64,000 nucleotides of DNA from Woeseiaceae bacterium (GCA_028277185.1 JANQGQ010000028.1:1-64000), one strand, 5' to 3'. Positions 18,091-27,849 are shown, numbered from the stretch's first letter. Notes: generated by a model not told the origin, from the sequence alone. A program made the numbers and translations.

Positions 18091-19140
18091 ATGAGTTCCG
18101 GACCAGAGGTCATCCGTAGCAGCTTCAGCCCGGCGCGCTGGCTCAGGAATCGCCACGCGCAGACCGTGTTTACGGCGCTGCCCTGGGCGTACCGCTATCG
18201 GCCCGGGATGCGGCGCGAAATCCTCGACCTGCCCGACGGCGACGCGACCGCCGTGGACTGGCTGGCCTCGACGGCGGAGCAACCGGGCCACTATCCGCTA
18301 CTCGTGATCCTACACGGCCTCGAAAGCTCTTCCGAGTCCGCGTACGCCAGAATGCTGATTCACGCGGCCGAGACGCTCGGTTGGCGCTGTTGCGTACTGC
18401 ACTTCCGCGACTGCGGCGACTATCGCAATCGACTGCCGCGGCGCTACCACGCGGGCGAGACGGGCGACATCCGCTACTTCCTCGCATCGCTCGAAGCCGC
18501 CGGACAAACCGGACCGATGGTGGCGGCCGGTTACTCGCTCGGCGGCAACGTCCTGTTGAAATATCTTGGCGAGGTCGCGGGCGAGACGCCGCTGGCGGCC
18601 GCCGCCGCCGTCTGCGTACCGCTCGATCTCTACAAATGCGCTGAGGCTCTTACTCACGGTATTTCAAAGATTTACCAGCGACATCTCATAAAAAGAATGA
18701 AGAAGTCCGTGAGCGGCAAATTCAATCGCCACACGGCCGCTTTCGACTGGGACCGCGCTATGAATGCGAGGACGTTTGCCGAATTCGACGACGCCGTCAC
18801 GGCTCCGCTGCACGGCTTCGCCGGTATGAGCGACTACTACGACCGCTGCAGCGCCAAACACTATCTGCGGACCATCGCGCGACCGACGCTGATCGTCAAC
18901 GCGCTCGACGACCCGTTCATGACCCCGGGCGTGATCCCGCATCGCGACCGGCTGTCGGCCAGCATCACGCTCGAAGTCAGCGACGGCGGCGGGCACGTCG
19001 GCTTCATCGAAGGCGGTACGCCCTGGAAGCCGCGATACTACCTGCCCCGCCGCGTCGTCGAGTTCCTTTCGCCCTACGCGGCGCTGGCGGAGCCAGAAAC
19101 AGAAAAGGCCGCGCCGGTTACACCGGGCGGCCTCGCTTGA
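18091..19140 (+). CDS. YheT-type alpha/beta-fold hydrolase
   Basis: A cytoplasmic serine hydrolase of 349 residues from the YheT/ABHD1-3 branch. Substrates are poorly defined, and esterase or lipase activity is expected. The ATG at 18091 gives the usual SSFSPARWLRNRHAQTVFTALPW start. Features are the HGLESSSESAYARMLIHAA oxyanion region, the FRDCGDYRNRLPRRYHAGETGDIRYFL motif typical of YheT, the nucleophile elbow GYSLGGNVLLKYLGE, the acid in NALDDPFMTP and the histidine in GGGHVGFIEGG. It stands alone between a terminator and the convergent pnp gene, whose stop is 19 bp away. The unusually close convergence may mean transcription interference. Confidence 0.9.
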   Translation: MSSGPEVIRSSFSPARWLRNRHAQTVFTALPWAYRYRPGMRREILDLPDGDATAVDWLASTAEQPGHYPLLVILHGLESSSESAYARMLIHAAETLGWRCCVLHFRDCGDYRNRLPRRYHAGETGDIRYFLASLEAAGQTGPMVAAGYSLGGNVLLKYLGEVAGETPLAAAAAVCVPLDLYKCAEALTHGISKIYQRHLIKRMKKSVSGKFNRHTAAFDWDRAMNARTFAEFDDAVTAPLHGFAGMSDYYDRCSAKHYLRTIARPTLIVNALDDPFMTPGVIPHRDRLSASITLEVSDGGGHVGFIEGGTPWKPRYYLPRRVVEFLSPYAALAEPETEKAAPVTPGGLA

Positions 19141-19159
19141 TCGGAAACGACGATCGCCG

Positions 19160-21247
19160 TCAGGCGGCTTCGACTTCCTTCATCGACAGGCGGACGCGGC
19201 CCTGACGGTCCACTTCGAGGACCTTGACCTTAACGACGTCGCCTTCGGACAGCTTGTCGCTGACTTTCTCGACGCGCTCGTTGGAGATCTGCGAGATGTG
19301 GACGAGTCCGTCCTTGCCCGGGAGGATGGTCACGAATGCACCGAAGTCCATCAGGCGCGCGACGCGCCCCTCGTAGACGCGCCCGACCTCGACGTCGGCC
19401 GTAATCAACTCGATCCGCCGCCGTGCTTCCTTACCCGACGTGCCGTCGACGGAGGCGATCCGGACAGTACCGTCGTTCTCGATGTCGACGCTGGCACCCG
19501 TTTCTTCGGTGATGGCGCGGATGACCGCCCCGCCCTTGCCGATGACGTCGCGGATCTTGTCGGGATCGATCTTGAGCGTCATGATCGTCGGCGCCCACTC
19601 GGACATCTCTTCGCGCGGCGAGTTGATGACCTTGTTCATTTCGCCCAGGATGTGCAGCCGCGCCTCGCGCGCCTGCCCGAGCGCGATGTCCATGATCTCG
19701 CGCGTGATGCCCTGAATTTTGATGTCCATCTGCAGCGCGGTGACGCCTTCTTCCGTGCCCGCAACTTTGAAGTCCATGTCGCCGAGGTGGTCTTCGTCGC
19801 CAAGAATGTCGGTCAATACAGCGAACTCGTCGCCCTCTTTGACGAGGCCCATCGCCACGCCGGCCACGGGCGCCTTGATCGGAACACCTGCATCCATGAG
19901 CGAGAGGCTGGTTCCGCACACCGACGCCATCGAACTCGACCCGTTCGACTCGGTGATCTCGGAAACGACCCGAATCACGTAGCCGAAATCGTCCGCGTCC
20001 GGCATCACGGCCTGGATACCGCGGCGCGCCAGCTTGCCGTGGCCGATCTCTCGGCGCTTCGGAGAGCCAATAAACCCTGTTTCACCAACGCAGTACGGCG
20101 GAAAGTTATAGTGAAGCATGAAGGGCTCTTTGTACTCGCCCTCGATCGCGTCGATGATCTGCGCATCGCGGCCGGTGCCGAGCGTCGTTACCACGATGGC
20201 CTGCGTTTCGCCGCGCGTGAACAGCGCCGAGCCGTGCGTACGGGGCAGAACCCCGACGTCGACATTGATTGGCCGCACGGTACGCTGATCGCGGCCGTCG
20301 ATCCGCGGCTCACCCTTGATGACGCGCTGCCGAACGATATTCTTCTCGAGCTTCTTCAGCGCGCCGGCAACCGCATCGGCAGACCAGCCGTCCTCTTCGT
20401 CGCTGGCGATTGCCTCGACCGCGACGGACTTGGCGCCGGAAACCGCTTCCTGCCGCTCCTGCTTGTCGCTGATCTGATACGCGGCTGTCAGCGCGTCGCT
20501 GGCCTGGCCGGCAACGGCCTCGGCCAGCGCCGAATCTTCGGCAGGCGCTTCCCAGTCCCAGCGCGGCTTCCCGGTTTCGGCGGCCAACTCGTTGATGGCG
20601 CCGATCGCGACCTGCATCTGCTCATGTCCGAATACGACAGCGCCGAGCATCACGTCCTCGGGCAAACAGTCCGCCTCGGACTCGACCATCAGCACGGCGT
20701 CGGCGGTTCCGGCCACCACGAGATCCAGCGACGAATCGGCCAATGCCTTGCGGCCCGGGTTCAACAGATATTCGCCATCGCGATAGCCGACGCGGGCGGC
20801 ACCGATCGGACCGTCGAACGGAATACCGGAGATGGCAAGCGCCGCCGACGCACCGAGCATCGAAGGCACATCCGGGTCAACCTCGGGGTTGAGCGACACG
20901 ACCGTTGCGATAACCTGAACTTCGTTGAGGAAGCCCTTCGGAAACAGCGGCCGGATCGGACGGTCGGTCAGGCGGGCAACGAGCGTTTCCTTCTCGCTGG
21001 GCCTTCCCTCGCGCTTGAAGAAGCCGCCGGGAATCTTGCCGGCCGCATAGGTCTTTTCCTGATAGTTGACCGTCAACGGAAAGAAGTCGCGGCCTGGATC
21101 TGCAGTCTTGCGACCTACAGCGGTTACGAGTACGACCGTATCGGCCATGTTGACGATAACCGCGCCGTCCGCCTGGCGGGCAACCACGCCGGTTTCGATC
21201 GATACTTCATGTTCGCCGTACTGGAATGTTTTCTTAATGGATTTCAC
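19160..21247 (-). CDS. pnp: Polynucleotide phosphorylase
   Basis: 3'-5' phosphorolytic exoribonuclease and degradosome component that degrades mRNA and small RNAs. At 695 residues it has the normal length. Two RNase PH-like domains are visible: the first contains [41 protein letters not shown], and the second contains [23 protein letters not shown] and [13 protein letters not shown] domain ([29 protein letters not shown]) and an S1 domain ([34 protein letters not shown]) follow. It is the last gene of the rimP-to-pnp cluster, after rpsO. The 108-bp leader carries a long hairpin at 21284-21330 that fits the RNase III and PNPase autoregulation known in enteric bacteria. Confidence 0.98.
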   Translation of the reverse strand: MKSIKKTFQYGEHEVSIETGVVARQADGAVIVNMADTVVLVTAVGRKTADPGRDFFPLTVNYQEKTYAAGKIPGGFFKREGRPSEKETLVARLTDRPIRPLFPKGFLNEVQVIATVVSLNPEVDPDVPSMLGASAALAISGIPFDGPIGAARVGYRDGEYLLNPGRKALADSSLDLVVAGTADAVLMVESEADCLPEDVMLGAVVFGHEQMQVAIGAINELAAETGKPRWDWEAPAEDSALAEAVAGQASDALTAAYQISDKQERQEAVSGAKSVAVEAIASDEEDGWSADAVAGALKKLEKNIVRQRVIKGEPRIDGRDQRTVRPINVDVGVLPRTHGSALFTRGETQAIVVTTLGTGRDAQIIDAIEGEYKEPFMLHYNFPPYCVGETGFIGSPKRREIGHGKLARRGIQAVMPDADDFGYVIRVVSEITESNGSSSMASVCGTSLSLMDAGVPIKAPVAGVAMGLVKEGDEFAVLTDILGDEDHLGDMDFKVAGTEEGVTALQMDIKIQGITREIMDIALGQAREARLHILGEMNKVINSPREEMSEWAPTIMTLKIDPDKIRDVIGKGGAVIRAITEETGASVDIENDGTVRIASVDGTSGKEARRRIELITADVEVGRVYEGRVARLMDFGAFVTILPGKDGLVHISQISNERVEKVSDKLSEGDVVKVKVLEVDRQGRVRLSMKEVEAA

Positions 21248-21283
21248 TTGAAATGCTCTTAAATCTTGGGATTCGGCAACAAC

Positions 21284-21330
21284 GACGACCGGCGCCGCAC
21301 TCTTGGTCGGAGTGCGTCGCTACGGTCGTC
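21284..21330 (-). promoter_or_regulatory. pnp leader hairpin (RNase III-type)
   Basis: On the minus strand, GACGACCG (21330-21323) pairs with CGGTCGTC (21291-21284), and the inner arms GCACTC (21315-21310) and GAGTGC (21302-21297) pair around a 7-nt loop. Both stems are perfect and separated by an internal loop. Position (between rpsO and pnp) and shape match the enteric pnp leader, where RNase III cleavage lets PNPase repress its own mRNA. No T-tract follows, so it is not a simple terminator. Confidence 0.65.
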
Positions 21331-21355
21331 AGATTGCCATGAAGCGCCGGCTGGA

Positions 21356-21625
21356 TTAGCGGCGCAGGCCGAGCCGGGAAATCAGCTCGCGGTAGCGGTC
21401 CTGGTCTCTGGACTTGAGATAGTCCAGAAGCTTGCGGCGCTTGTTAACCATCCGCAACAGACCCTGACGGCTGTGGTGATCTTTCTTGTGCTCACCGAAG
21501 TGTTCGGTCAGCTCGGCAATTCGCTTCGACAGAAGTGCAACCTGGACTTCCGGAGACCCGGTATCGCCCTCACCGCGGCCATACTCGGCGATGATGCTGC
21601 TCTTCGCTTCACTGGAAAGTGACAT
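21356..21625 (-). CDS. rpsO: 30S ribosomal protein S15
   Basis: Small-subunit protein that binds 16S rRNA early in assembly. The 89-residue sequence is fully typical: [36 protein letters not shown], then [33 protein letters not shown], ending [13 protein letters not shown]. The conserved histidines and arginines of the rRNA-binding surface ([11 protein letters not shown]) are present. A GGAG site lies before the ATG. It sits between truB and pnp, as in most gammaproteobacteria. A likely promoter lies at 21679-21708. Confidence 0.98.
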   Translation of the reverse strand: MSLSSEAKSSIIAEYGRGEGDTGSPEVQVALLSKRIAELTEHFGEHKKDHHSRQGLLRMVNKRRKLLDYLKSRDQDRYRELISRLGLRR

Positions 21626-21678
21626 GTAACTGATACTCCAAAGGTATTTCTATCTGTAGCCCCTTTTTCGAGCGCGGT

Positions 21679-21708
21679 ATTCTAGCGTCTAAAAGGAGCC
21701 AATGACAG
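21679..21708 (-). promoter_or_regulatory. Likely rpsO promoter
   Basis: Read on the minus strand: -35 CTGTCA (21708-21703), 18-bp spacer, -10 TAGAAT (21684-21679), about 55 bp upstream of the rpsO ATG. The -35 matches 4 of 6 consensus bases and the -10 matches 5 of 6. It would let rpsO-pnp be expressed apart from the upstream rimP operon, as in E. coli. Confidence 0.5.
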
Positions 21709-21732
21709 CAAAAAATCGATAATCTCTCAGCG

Positions 21733-22710
21733 TTACGGCGCGGTGCAATCAGGGGCCACTCCGTCCCCCGCTTCCCGGTGCAGCTCGGGGCCGGCCGTCC
21801 CGCGAAACACCCTTTTCGGCGCCAAAACCCCTGTTTCGTCGAGTTCGCCGAGTCCCAGAAAGTGCTCGCCCGGGCCGTACACCCGGGCCAGTTCGCCAGC
21901 CGCCCCGGCACCCAAGCCCTTTACCGCTTGTCCCTGACAGAACCCGGCGGTCTGGCTTGCATCGAGACTCACGGCGCCGAAGTGGCCGAGAGCGGTATCC
22001 GGCGCCCGCAGCATTCCGCGAAGCCGGCCTTCGTCGATCCGTCGAGCCACGGAGGCCAATGAGAGCATCGAACCGGATGGGAACCCGGCGACGCACTCGC
22101 GATGCAGCCGCCGTGTGTGCGCGACAGTCCCTGCCCGTGCGGCAATATCCTCGACGAGCGTGCGAACGTACGTACCTTTCGAACACCGTACCCGGAACAC
22201 GAGACGCTTCCCGCGTGCTTCGACCAGCGCGATCTCCCTGATCTCGATCGACCGTGGCGGCCGGTCCACGACCTCGCCGCGCCTCGCCAGTTCGTACAGC
22301 CGTTTGCCGTCGCGCTTCAGCGCCGAAAACATAGGCGGTATCTGCTCGCTTCGCCCGACGAAGCCACCCAGCAGCTCTTGCCACTCCGGCACCGACAATT
22401 CCGGTGCCGGTTTCTCCGCGACGATCTCGCCATCCGCGTCGCCGGTGTCGGTTGCCCCGCCGAGGCGGGCGGTCACGCGATAGGTCTTGTCAGCATCGAG
22501 CAGAAAGGCGGCCACTTTCGTCGCCTCGCCGAAACACAGCGGCAGCATCCCGGTCGCCGCGGGATCCAGACTGCCCGTGTGCCCGGCCTTCTTCGCTCTC
22601 AGCAGGCGCTTGACGCGCCCGAGCGCCGCGTTCGACGTCAGTCCGGCCGGCTTGTTCAACACGATAATGCCGTCGATCTCAACGGACCGGCGGCGGGTGT
22701 GCACGTTCAC
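21733..22710 (-). CDS. truB: tRNA pseudouridine(55) synthase TruB
   Basis: Makes pseudouridine 55 in the T-loop of tRNAs and also acts as a tRNA chaperone. The GTG at 22710 gives about 325 residues starting VNVHTRRRSVEIDGIIVLNKPAG and sits 2 bp after the rbfA stop. An ATG at 22743 would overlap rbfA by 29 bp. The catalytic aspartate lies in GHTGSLDPAATGMLPLCFGEATK. KTYRVTARLGGATDTGDADGEIV, MFSALKRDGKRLYELAR and KGTYVRTLVEDI are family motifs. The C-terminal part has a PUA-like segment. It lies between rbfA and rpsO in the conserved translation operon. Confidence 0.95.
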   Translation of the reverse strand: MNVHTRRRSVEIDGIIVLNKPAGLTSNAALGRVKRLLRAKKAGHTGSLDPAATGMLPLCFGEATKVAAFLLDADKTYRVTARLGGATDTGDADGEIVAEKPAPELSVPEWQELLGGFVGRSEQIPPMFSALKRDGKRLYELARRGEVVDRPPRSIEIREIALVEARGKRLVFRVRCSKGTYVRTLVEDIAARAGTVAHTRRLHRECVAGFPSGSMLSLASVARRIDEGRLRGMLRAPDTALGHFGAVSLDASQTAGFCQGQAVKGLGAGAAGELARVYGPGEHFLGLGELDETGVLAPKRVFRGTAGPELHREAGDGVAPDCTAP

Positions 22711-22714
22711 CGCA

Positions 22715-23071
22715 TCAGTCCCGGCTGGTACGCGCGCCGGCAAGCAGGCGGCCGATCCGGTCGCTCTCAGCGGCGCTGGTGTCGTGAACGAAACGCAGTT
22801 GGGGAACGTGCCGGACCTTGATCGCTTTACCCAGCTTTCCCCGAAGGAAACCTGCGGCGCTCGTCAGTCCCTCGCCGGCCGCATCGGCATCGGCATCCGG
22901 ATCGAGCATGCTGTACCGCACGTCCGCGACGCTCAGATCGCGCGACAGTTCGACCGCGGTCAGCGCTACGCCGTCAAGGCGCGGATCCTTGCTGTCGAAG
23001 CGAATCAGCTCGCTCAGCGTGCGAAGGATCTGGTTTCCCAGCCGCTGGTTGCGTGAAAACTCGCGCGCCAT
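22715..23071 (-). CDS. rbfA: 30S ribosome-binding factor RbfA
   Basis: Late-stage 30S maturation factor with a KH-type fold that binds near the 5' end of 16S rRNA. The ATG at 23071 gives 118 residues with the usual start MAREFSRNQRLGNQILRTLSELI. Upstream in-frame codons to 23146 run back into infB and are not conserved. Motifs are KDPRLDGVALTAVELSRDLSVADVRYS and the AxG-type region ending RHVPQLRFVHDTSAAESDRIGRLL. It lies 19 bp after infB and just before truB. Confidence 0.95.
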   Translation of the reverse strand: MAREFSRNQRLGNQILRTLSELIRFDSKDPRLDGVALTAVELSRDLSVADVRYSMLDPDADADAAGEGLTSAAGFLRGKLGKAIKVRHVPQLRFVHDTSAAESDRIGRLLAGARTSRD

Positions 23072-23090
23072 CCGGTACTCCCGCCAGGTG

Positions 23091-25616
23091 CTAGTCGAGA
23101 GTCCGTGCCACCTCGACACGCTCGTAGCACTCGATCTGATCGCCAACCCGCACGTCCGAGTAGTTCTTCACGCCAATACCGCACTCGGTGCCCGAGCGAA
23201 CTTCGTTGACGTCGTCCTTAAAGCGTCTCAGCGACTCCAGTTCGCCTTCGTAGATCACGACGTTTTCGCGCAGTACGCGTATCGGATTCGAGCGCTTCAC
23301 GTAGCCTTCGGTCACGATACAACCCGCGATGTCGCCGAACTTCGGTGACGAGAAAACTTCTTTTACCTCGGCCAGACCGACGATCTGCTCGCGGATCTCC
23401 GGCGACAACATGCCGGTCAACGCCGCTTTCACATCGTCAATGGCTTCGTAGATGATGCTGTAGTAGCGGACGTCGACGCCCGATTCCTTGATAGCGGTTC
23501 GAGCCGCCGCATCGGCACGGACGTTGAAGCCGATGATCACGGCATTCGAAGCTGCCGCAAGCGTTGCATCGGTTTCCGTGATGCCGCCTACGCCCGAACT
23601 GAGGACTTTCACCATGACCTCGTCGGTCGACAGCTTGGTCAGCGCATCCCTCAATGCCTCAGCGCTGCCGTGGACATCGGACTTGATGATCAATGCGATC
23701 GATGCCGCCTGATCGCCCTTCATCTGGCTGAACATGTCCTCGAGCTTCGATGCCTGCTGCTGCGCCAGCTTCGCATCGCGCGCTTTGGACTGCCGGTACT
23801 CGGCGACCTCGCGGGCCTTGCGTTCGTTCTTGACGACCAGGAAGTCGTCACCCGCACTCGGCGTCTTCGACAGACCCAGGACAACAGCGGGACTCGATGC
23901 GCCGGCGGACTTAATCGACGTCTGCGTCTCGTCGAACATATTCCGGATCCGGCCGTACTCCTCGCCGGCGATGATCATGTCGCCCTGCTTGAGCGTGCCG
24001 GACTGGACGAGCAGCGTCGCGACCGCGCCGCGGCCCTTCTCGAGACTCGCTTCGATGACGAGACCCGACGCGGGGCCGTCCTTGACCGCTTCGAGATCCA
24101 TGACCTCCGACTGCAACAGAATCGCATCGAGCAGCGCGTCAATGCCTTCGCCGGTATGCGCCGACACGTTGACGAACAGGTGATCGCCACCCCATTCCTC
24201 GGGAATGACTTCGTGCTGCGAAAGCTCGTTCCTGACGCGCTCGGGGTCGGCGTTCTCACGGTCGACCTTATTCACCGCAACCACCAGCGGCACGCCTGCC
24301 GCCTTGGCATGTTGCACGGCCTCGATCGTCTGCGGCATGACGCTGTCGTCCGCCGCGACCACCAGCACGACGATGTCCGTCGCCTGCGCGCCCCGCGCGC
24401 GCATGGCCGTGAAGGCCGCGTGACCCGGTGTGTCGAGGAACGTCACCCGCCCTTTGTCGGTTTCCACCGAGTAGGCGCCGATATGCTGCGTGATTCCGCC
24501 GGCCTCGCCTGCCGCAACCTTCGTGCGCCGGATGTAGTCCAGCAGCGAGGTTTTGCCGTGATCGACGTGCCCCATGATCGTCACGACCGGCGGGCGTTCG
24601 GCCTTTTCACCGCTTGTCTCGAGTTCGTCCGCCAGAAGCTGCTCGTCGACGGCCGCCTCCGTTATGGGTTTCGCAACGTGGCCGAGTTCCTCGACGACGA
24701 GCGTCGCCGTATCCTGATCGATGACCTGGTTGATCGTCACCATGGCGCCCATGTTGAACAGCACTTTGACGACCTCATTGCCCTTGATCGCCATACGCTG
24801 GGCGAGCTCGGACACCGCGATACTCTCGGGGATCTCGACTTCACGAACGACGGGTGCCGTGGGCCGTTCGAAGCCGTGCTGGGGATCGCCGCCGACCGAA
24901 ACGGGTCGACGTCGCATCGGCGTCTTGCGTTTTCGACGTCCGCTCTTGTCGCCGGCGACGTGCAGTTCCTTGCGGCCGTAGCGCGTTTCCGCCGGCTTCG
25001 CTTTGCCCTTTGGCTTGTCTTTCTGGCGGCGCGTTCGGGCATCCTGCTCGGCTTTCTCCAGCCGTGCCTTCTCCTCGGCCGCTTTCTGGGCGGCCTCCTC
25101 GGCGGCTTTGCGCGCCTCCTCTTCGGCGGTCTGGCGCGCTTTCTCTTCCTCGAGACGCTGCTCTTCGGCGCGGCGCTCGGCTTCTTCCTTCTCCGCCCGC
25201 GCCTTTTCCTCGGCCGCCTTTTCGGCCTGCACGCGTTCCTCTTCCTCGCGCCGCTGCGCGTCGAGCGCCTCCTGCTCTTTCTGCGCCTGCTCCTCGAGGA
25301 CGTCCCGCTTGATGTAAGTCCGCTTCTTACGTACTTCGACGTTTACGGTGCGCGAGCGTCCCTGCGCCCCCGACAAGCGAAGCTCCGACTGCGATTTGCG
25401 CTTCAGCGTAATGCGCCGGGGCGCCGCCACCGACGACGGCGTATCCGTCTGGCCGTGACTACGGCGCAGATGGGTCAGAAGCTCGAGCTTCGCATCGTCG
25501 CTGATGGTGTCCTCCGAGCCCTTGACTTTGATTCCGGCCTCGTCGAGCTGCGAAAGCAGCTTCTCGACCGGCACTTTCAGGACTTCGGCAAATTGTGCAA
25601 CTGTGACGTCTGCCAT
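23091..25616 (-). CDS. infB: Translation initiation factor IF-2
   Basis: GTPase that delivers initiator fMet-tRNA to the 30S subunit. The protein has 841 residues. The N-terminus has an IF2-N domain ([29 protein letters not shown]) and a long Glu/Ala/Lys/Arg-rich helical linker. A second IF2-N domain ([34 protein letters not shown]) precedes the G domain, which has [22 protein letters not shown] ([18 protein letters not shown]) and NKVD. The C-terminal domains with [12 protein letters not shown] and the tRNA-binding end complete the family length. It lies between nusA and rbfA, 19 bp after nusA. Confidence 0.98.
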   Translation of the reverse strand: MADVTVAQFAEVLKVPVEKLLSQLDEAGIKVKGSEDTISDDAKLELLTHLRRSHGQTDTPSSVAAPRRITLKRKSQSELRLSGAQGRSRTVNVEVRKKRTYIKRDVLEEQAQKEQEALDAQRREEEERVQAEKAAEEKARAEKEEAERRAEEQRLEEEKARQTAEEEARKAAEEAAQKAAEEKARLEKAEQDARTRRQKDKPKGKAKPAETRYGRKELHVAGDKSGRRKRKTPMRRRPVSVGGDPQHGFERPTAPVVREVEIPESIAVSELAQRMAIKGNEVVKVLFNMGAMVTINQVIDQDTATLVVEELGHVAKPITEAAVDEQLLADELETSGEKAERPPVVTIMGHVDHGKTSLLDYIRRTKVAAGEAGGITQHIGAYSVETDKGRVTFLDTPGHAAFTAMRARGAQATDIVVLVVAADDSVMPQTIEAVQHAKAAGVPLVVAVNKVDRENADPERVRNELSQHEVIPEEWGGDHLFVNVSAHTGEGIDALLDAILLQSEVMDLEAVKDGPASGLVIEASLEKGRGAVATLLVQSGTLKQGDMIIAGEEYGRIRNMFDETQTSIKSAGASSPAVVLGLSKTPSAGDDFLVVKNERKAREVAEYRQSKARDAKLAQQQASKLEDMFSQMKGDQAASIALIIKSDVHGSAEALRDALTKLSTDEVMVKVLSSGVGGITETDATLAAASNAVIIGFNVRADAAARTAIKESGVDVRYYSIIYEAIDDVKAALTGMLSPEIREQIVGLAEVKEVFSSPKFGDIAGCIVTEGYVKRSNPIRVLRENVVIYEGELESLRRFKDDVNEVRSGTECGIGVKNYSDVRVGDQIECYERVEVARTLD

Positions 25617-25635
25617 TGGCTAACTCCGCCTTCGT

Positions 25636-27138
25636 TCAGGCTTGCTGCTCCGCTTCGAACCAGTGCGCGCGGGCCTTCATGATCAGCGCCGCAGCGGCCT
25701 CCTGATCCATATCGTTGATTTCCAGGAGGTCGTCCGTCGCAAGCTCGGCGAGATCCTCGCGAGTGACGACTCCGTTGCTGGCGAGTCGATAGGCCAGCCC
25801 CTTGTCCATGCCCTCGAGGTTCAGCAGGTCGTCGGCCGGCTCCGTCTCGTCGATCTTCTCCTCCTGAACGATCGCCTGCGTCAGCAGTACGTCGCGTGCA
25901 CGGCTCCTGAGTTCCGTAACGATATCCTCGTCGAACTCCTCGATAGCGATCAGCTCGGAAGTAGGGACATAAGCGACTTCCTCGATCGTGGAAAAGCCCT
26001 CCTGAACCAGGATCAGGCCGATTTCTTCATCCACGTCGAGCTGGCTCGAGAACATCTCGATGAGTTCGCGGGTTTCGGTCTCGCTTTTCTGCTCGGCATC
26101 CGCGGCCGTCATTACGTTGAGCTCCCAACCGCTGAGCTCACTTGCAAGCCGGATGTTCTGTCCGCCGCGCCCGATCGCCTGGGACAACTTGTCCTCTTCG
26201 ACAGCGATATCCATGCTGTGGGCGTCTTCGTCAACGACAATCGACACAACCTCGGCGGGCGACATCGCATTGACAACGAACTGCGCCGAGTTCTCGTCCC
26301 AGAGAATGATGTCGACTCGCTCGCCCGCCAGTTCGTTCGAAACGGCCTGGACCCGCGATCCGCGCATACCGACACAAGCCCCTACCGCGTCGATGCGGTT
26401 GTCGTTGCTTTTCACGGCGATCTTGGCGCGCAGTCCAGGGTCGCGCGCTGCACCGAGAATGTCGATGAGGCCCTGCCCGACCTCCGGCACCTCGATCTTG
26501 AACAGCTCGATCAGGAACTGGGGCGAGGTGCGGGTCATGAATAGTTGCGGGCCGCGCGGCTCCGAGCGTACCTCCGTCAACAACGCCTTGATCCGGTCCT
26601 GGGGCCGGACCGGCTCGCGCGGCACCATCTGGTCGCGCGGCACGAAGCCCTCGGCGTTGCCGCCGAGATCGATGTAAACGCCGTTGCGGTCGACGCGCTT
26701 CACGAGGCCGGACAGCATCTCGCCTTCCCGGTCCTTGTATTCTTCGACGACCTGCTCGCGCTCGGCCTCACGCACCTTTTGTACGATGACCTGCTTAGCC
26801 GTCTGCGCGGCGATCCGGCCGAACTCGACAGACTCCATCGGCTCCTCGACGTAGCCGCCCGGCTCGGCGCCCGAGTCGATGTCGACGGCATCGATCATCC
26901 TGAGTTCACGGTCCGGAAACTCGAGTTCAGTTGACTCATCCTCGAAGACCAGCCAGCGGCGGAACGTATCGTAGTCGCCGCTCTCCCGGTCGATAGCGAC
27001 GCGCACCTCGATGTCCTCGCCGTGCTTGCGCCGGGTCGCCGACGCCAGCGCCGCCTCAATCGCTTCGAAGATGATTTCTTTCTCGACGCCCTTTTCGTTA
27101 GAAACTGCGTCGACAACCATCAGGATCTCTTTGCTCAT
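25636..27138 (-). CDS. nusA: Transcription termination/antitermination factor NusA
   Basis: RNA polymerase-binding elongation factor acting in pausing, termination and antitermination. The ATG at 27138 gives 500 residues beginning MSKEILMVVDAVSNEKGVEKEIIFEAIE, the conserved NusA N-terminal domain. An S1 domain follows (EGEMLSGLVKRVDRNGVYIDLGGNAEGFVPRDQMVP), then two KH domains (DNRIDAVGACVGMRGSRVQAVSNELAGERVDII and EDKLSQAIGRGGQNIRLASELSGW). The two C-terminal acidic helix-hairpin-helix repeats typical of gammaproteobacteria are present (GFSTIEEVAYVPTSELIAIEEFDEDIVTELRSRA and LEGMDKGLAYRLASNGVVTREDLAEL). It lies between rimP and infB. Confidence 0.98.
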   Translation of the reverse strand: MSKEILMVVDAVSNEKGVEKEIIFEAIEAALASATRRKHGEDIEVRVAIDRESGDYDTFRRWLVFEDESTELEFPDRELRMIDAVDIDSGAEPGGYVEEPMESVEFGRIAAQTAKQVIVQKVREAEREQVVEEYKDREGEMLSGLVKRVDRNGVYIDLGGNAEGFVPRDQMVPREPVRPQDRIKALLTEVRSEPRGPQLFMTRTSPQFLIELFKIEVPEVGQGLIDILGAARDPGLRAKIAVKSNDNRIDAVGACVGMRGSRVQAVSNELAGERVDIILWDENSAQFVVNAMSPAEVVSIVVDEDAHSMDIAVEEDKLSQAIGRGGQNIRLASELSGWELNVMTAADAEQKSETETRELIEMFSSQLDVDEEIGLILVQEGFSTIEEVAYVPTSELIAIEEFDEDIVTELRSRARDVLLTQAIVQEEKIDETEPADDLLNLEGMDKGLAYRLASNGVVTREDLAELATDDLLEINDMDQEAAAALIMKARAHWFEAEQQA

Positions 27139-27165
27139 ACCCTGAAACTCCAATCCACCCGCGAC

Positions 27166-27618
27166 CTACAGGTCGACAGGTACCAGTCTCGCCGTGTCGA
27201 TCGTCGCCAGCGGCAGGCTGTAGCGCACGCCGTCGACCTCGACTTCAATCTTCTCGTCGTCGGCGGCCGTGATTTGGCCCCGAAAACGTTTGCGGCCCTC
27301 GATCGGGAAACGCATCTCCACCTTGACGAGTTCGCCGGCAAAGCGCGTAAAATGCTCCGGCTTGGTCAATTTTCGATTCAGCCCCGGCGACGACACCTCG
27401 AGGTCGTAATGGCCCGGAACGGGATCCTCGACATCGAGGAGCGCGCTCACCGCCAGACTGACCTTCTCGCAATCATCGAGCGTGACGCCCGCCGGCTGAT
27501 CGATGAACAGGCGAACGACGCCGTTTCGGCCGCCGAGCTTCACCTCGAGATCGGTCAGCTCGAAGCCTAAGCGCTCAACGGTCGGCTCGATCAGCGCGGC
27601 CAGCTCGTCGCTCGTCAT
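27166..27618 (-). CDS. rimP: Ribosome maturation factor RimP
   Basis: Assists 30S assembly. The 150-residue protein has the N-terminal alpha/beta domain (ALIEPTVERLGFELTDLEVKLGGRNGVVRLFIDQPAGVTLDDCEKVSLAVSALLDVED) with the family motif YDLEVSSPGLNRKLTKPEHFTRFAGELVKVEMRFPIEGRKRFRGQI. A C-terminal SH3-like barrel ends at RLVPVDL. It is the first gene of rimP-nusA-infB-rbfA-truB-rpsO-pnp. The upstream 190 bp hold a promoter and two terminator-like hairpins (see 27641-27842), so the operon is likely controlled by attenuation. Confidence 0.97.
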   Translation of the reverse strand: MTSDELAALIEPTVERLGFELTDLEVKLGGRNGVVRLFIDQPAGVTLDDCEKVSLAVSALLDVEDPVPGHYDLEVSSPGLNRKLTKPEHFTRFAGELVKVEMRFPIEGRKRFRGQITAADDEKIEVEVDGVRYSLPLATIDTARLVPVDL

Positions 27619-27640
27619 GTGCCACCTAAACTACTGCTCA

Positions 27641-27666
27641 AAAACAAAAAAAGGGCCAAAGGCCCA
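27641..27666 (-). terminator. Second (promoter-distal) leader terminator before rimP
   Basis: On the minus strand GGGCC (27665-27661) pairs with GGCCC (27657-27653) around TTT, followed by seven T. It sits only 23-48 bp before the rimP ATG, inside the leader, so readthrough must be regulated if the operon is transcribed from the upstream promoter. Confidence 0.75.
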
Positions 27667-27700
27667 GTGCATCACCTGCGCTTCACCTGCCCATTCGGGC

Positions 27701-27724
27701 AACAAAAAACCCCTGAGCGGGGCT
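27701..27724 (-). terminator. First leader terminator before rimP
   Basis: On the minus strand the arms CCCC and GGGG (27722-27719 and 27713-27710), around GCTCA, are followed by six T. The stem is short but the T-tract is strong. It lies just after a perfect 7-bp hairpin (27728-27745), which could act as an antiterminator partner. Confidence 0.6.
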
Positions 27725-27812
27725 TCTCTGCCGGGAATCCGGCAGCGTGGGTCCGTCGATACGTGTACTACCGCTCCCCGAAAGGAGACGGCCCACCGGG
27801 CGCAGGCGCGCG

Positions 27813-27842
27813 ATTATACGGCAAGGGCTGCCGGCTTCGCAA
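27813..27842 (-). promoter_or_regulatory. Promoter of the rimP-nusA-infB operon
   Basis: Read on the minus strand: -35 TTGCGA (27842-27837), 18-bp spacer, perfect -10 TATAAT (27818-27813). Transcription would begin near 27806, leaving a leader of about 190 nt before rimP. The -35 box lies at the upstream gene's last codons' edge, 8 bp or less from the stop at 27850. Confidence 0.7.
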
Positions 27843-27849
27843 CGCTGCG

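Larger units (their letters stand above)
27641..27806 (-). ncRNA. rimP leader RNA (putative attenuator)
   Basis: The approximately 165-nt 5' leader of rimP-nusA folds into ordered elements on the minus strand. First comes a long stem with arms at 27796-27787 and 27757-27747, ten pairs with one bulged A, enclosing a CTCC/GGAG mini-hairpin. Then come a 7-bp hairpin at 27745-27728 and two terminator hairpins. A rimP leader attenuator is described in Rfam for gammaproteobacteria. I assign this region by position and shape, not by alignment. NusA itself is a plausible effector, which would give autoregulation of the operon. No initiator tRNA gene, as found upstream of rimP in E. coli, is seen. Confidence 0.55.

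Noticed and set aside
19298..21262. A 654-codon frame opposite pnp
   Set aside because: High-GC shadow of the real gene. The minus-strand product is full-length polynucleotide phosphorylase.
23670..25682. 670-codon frame opposite infB
   Set aside because: Shadow of infB, whose GTPase motifs are intact on the minus strand.
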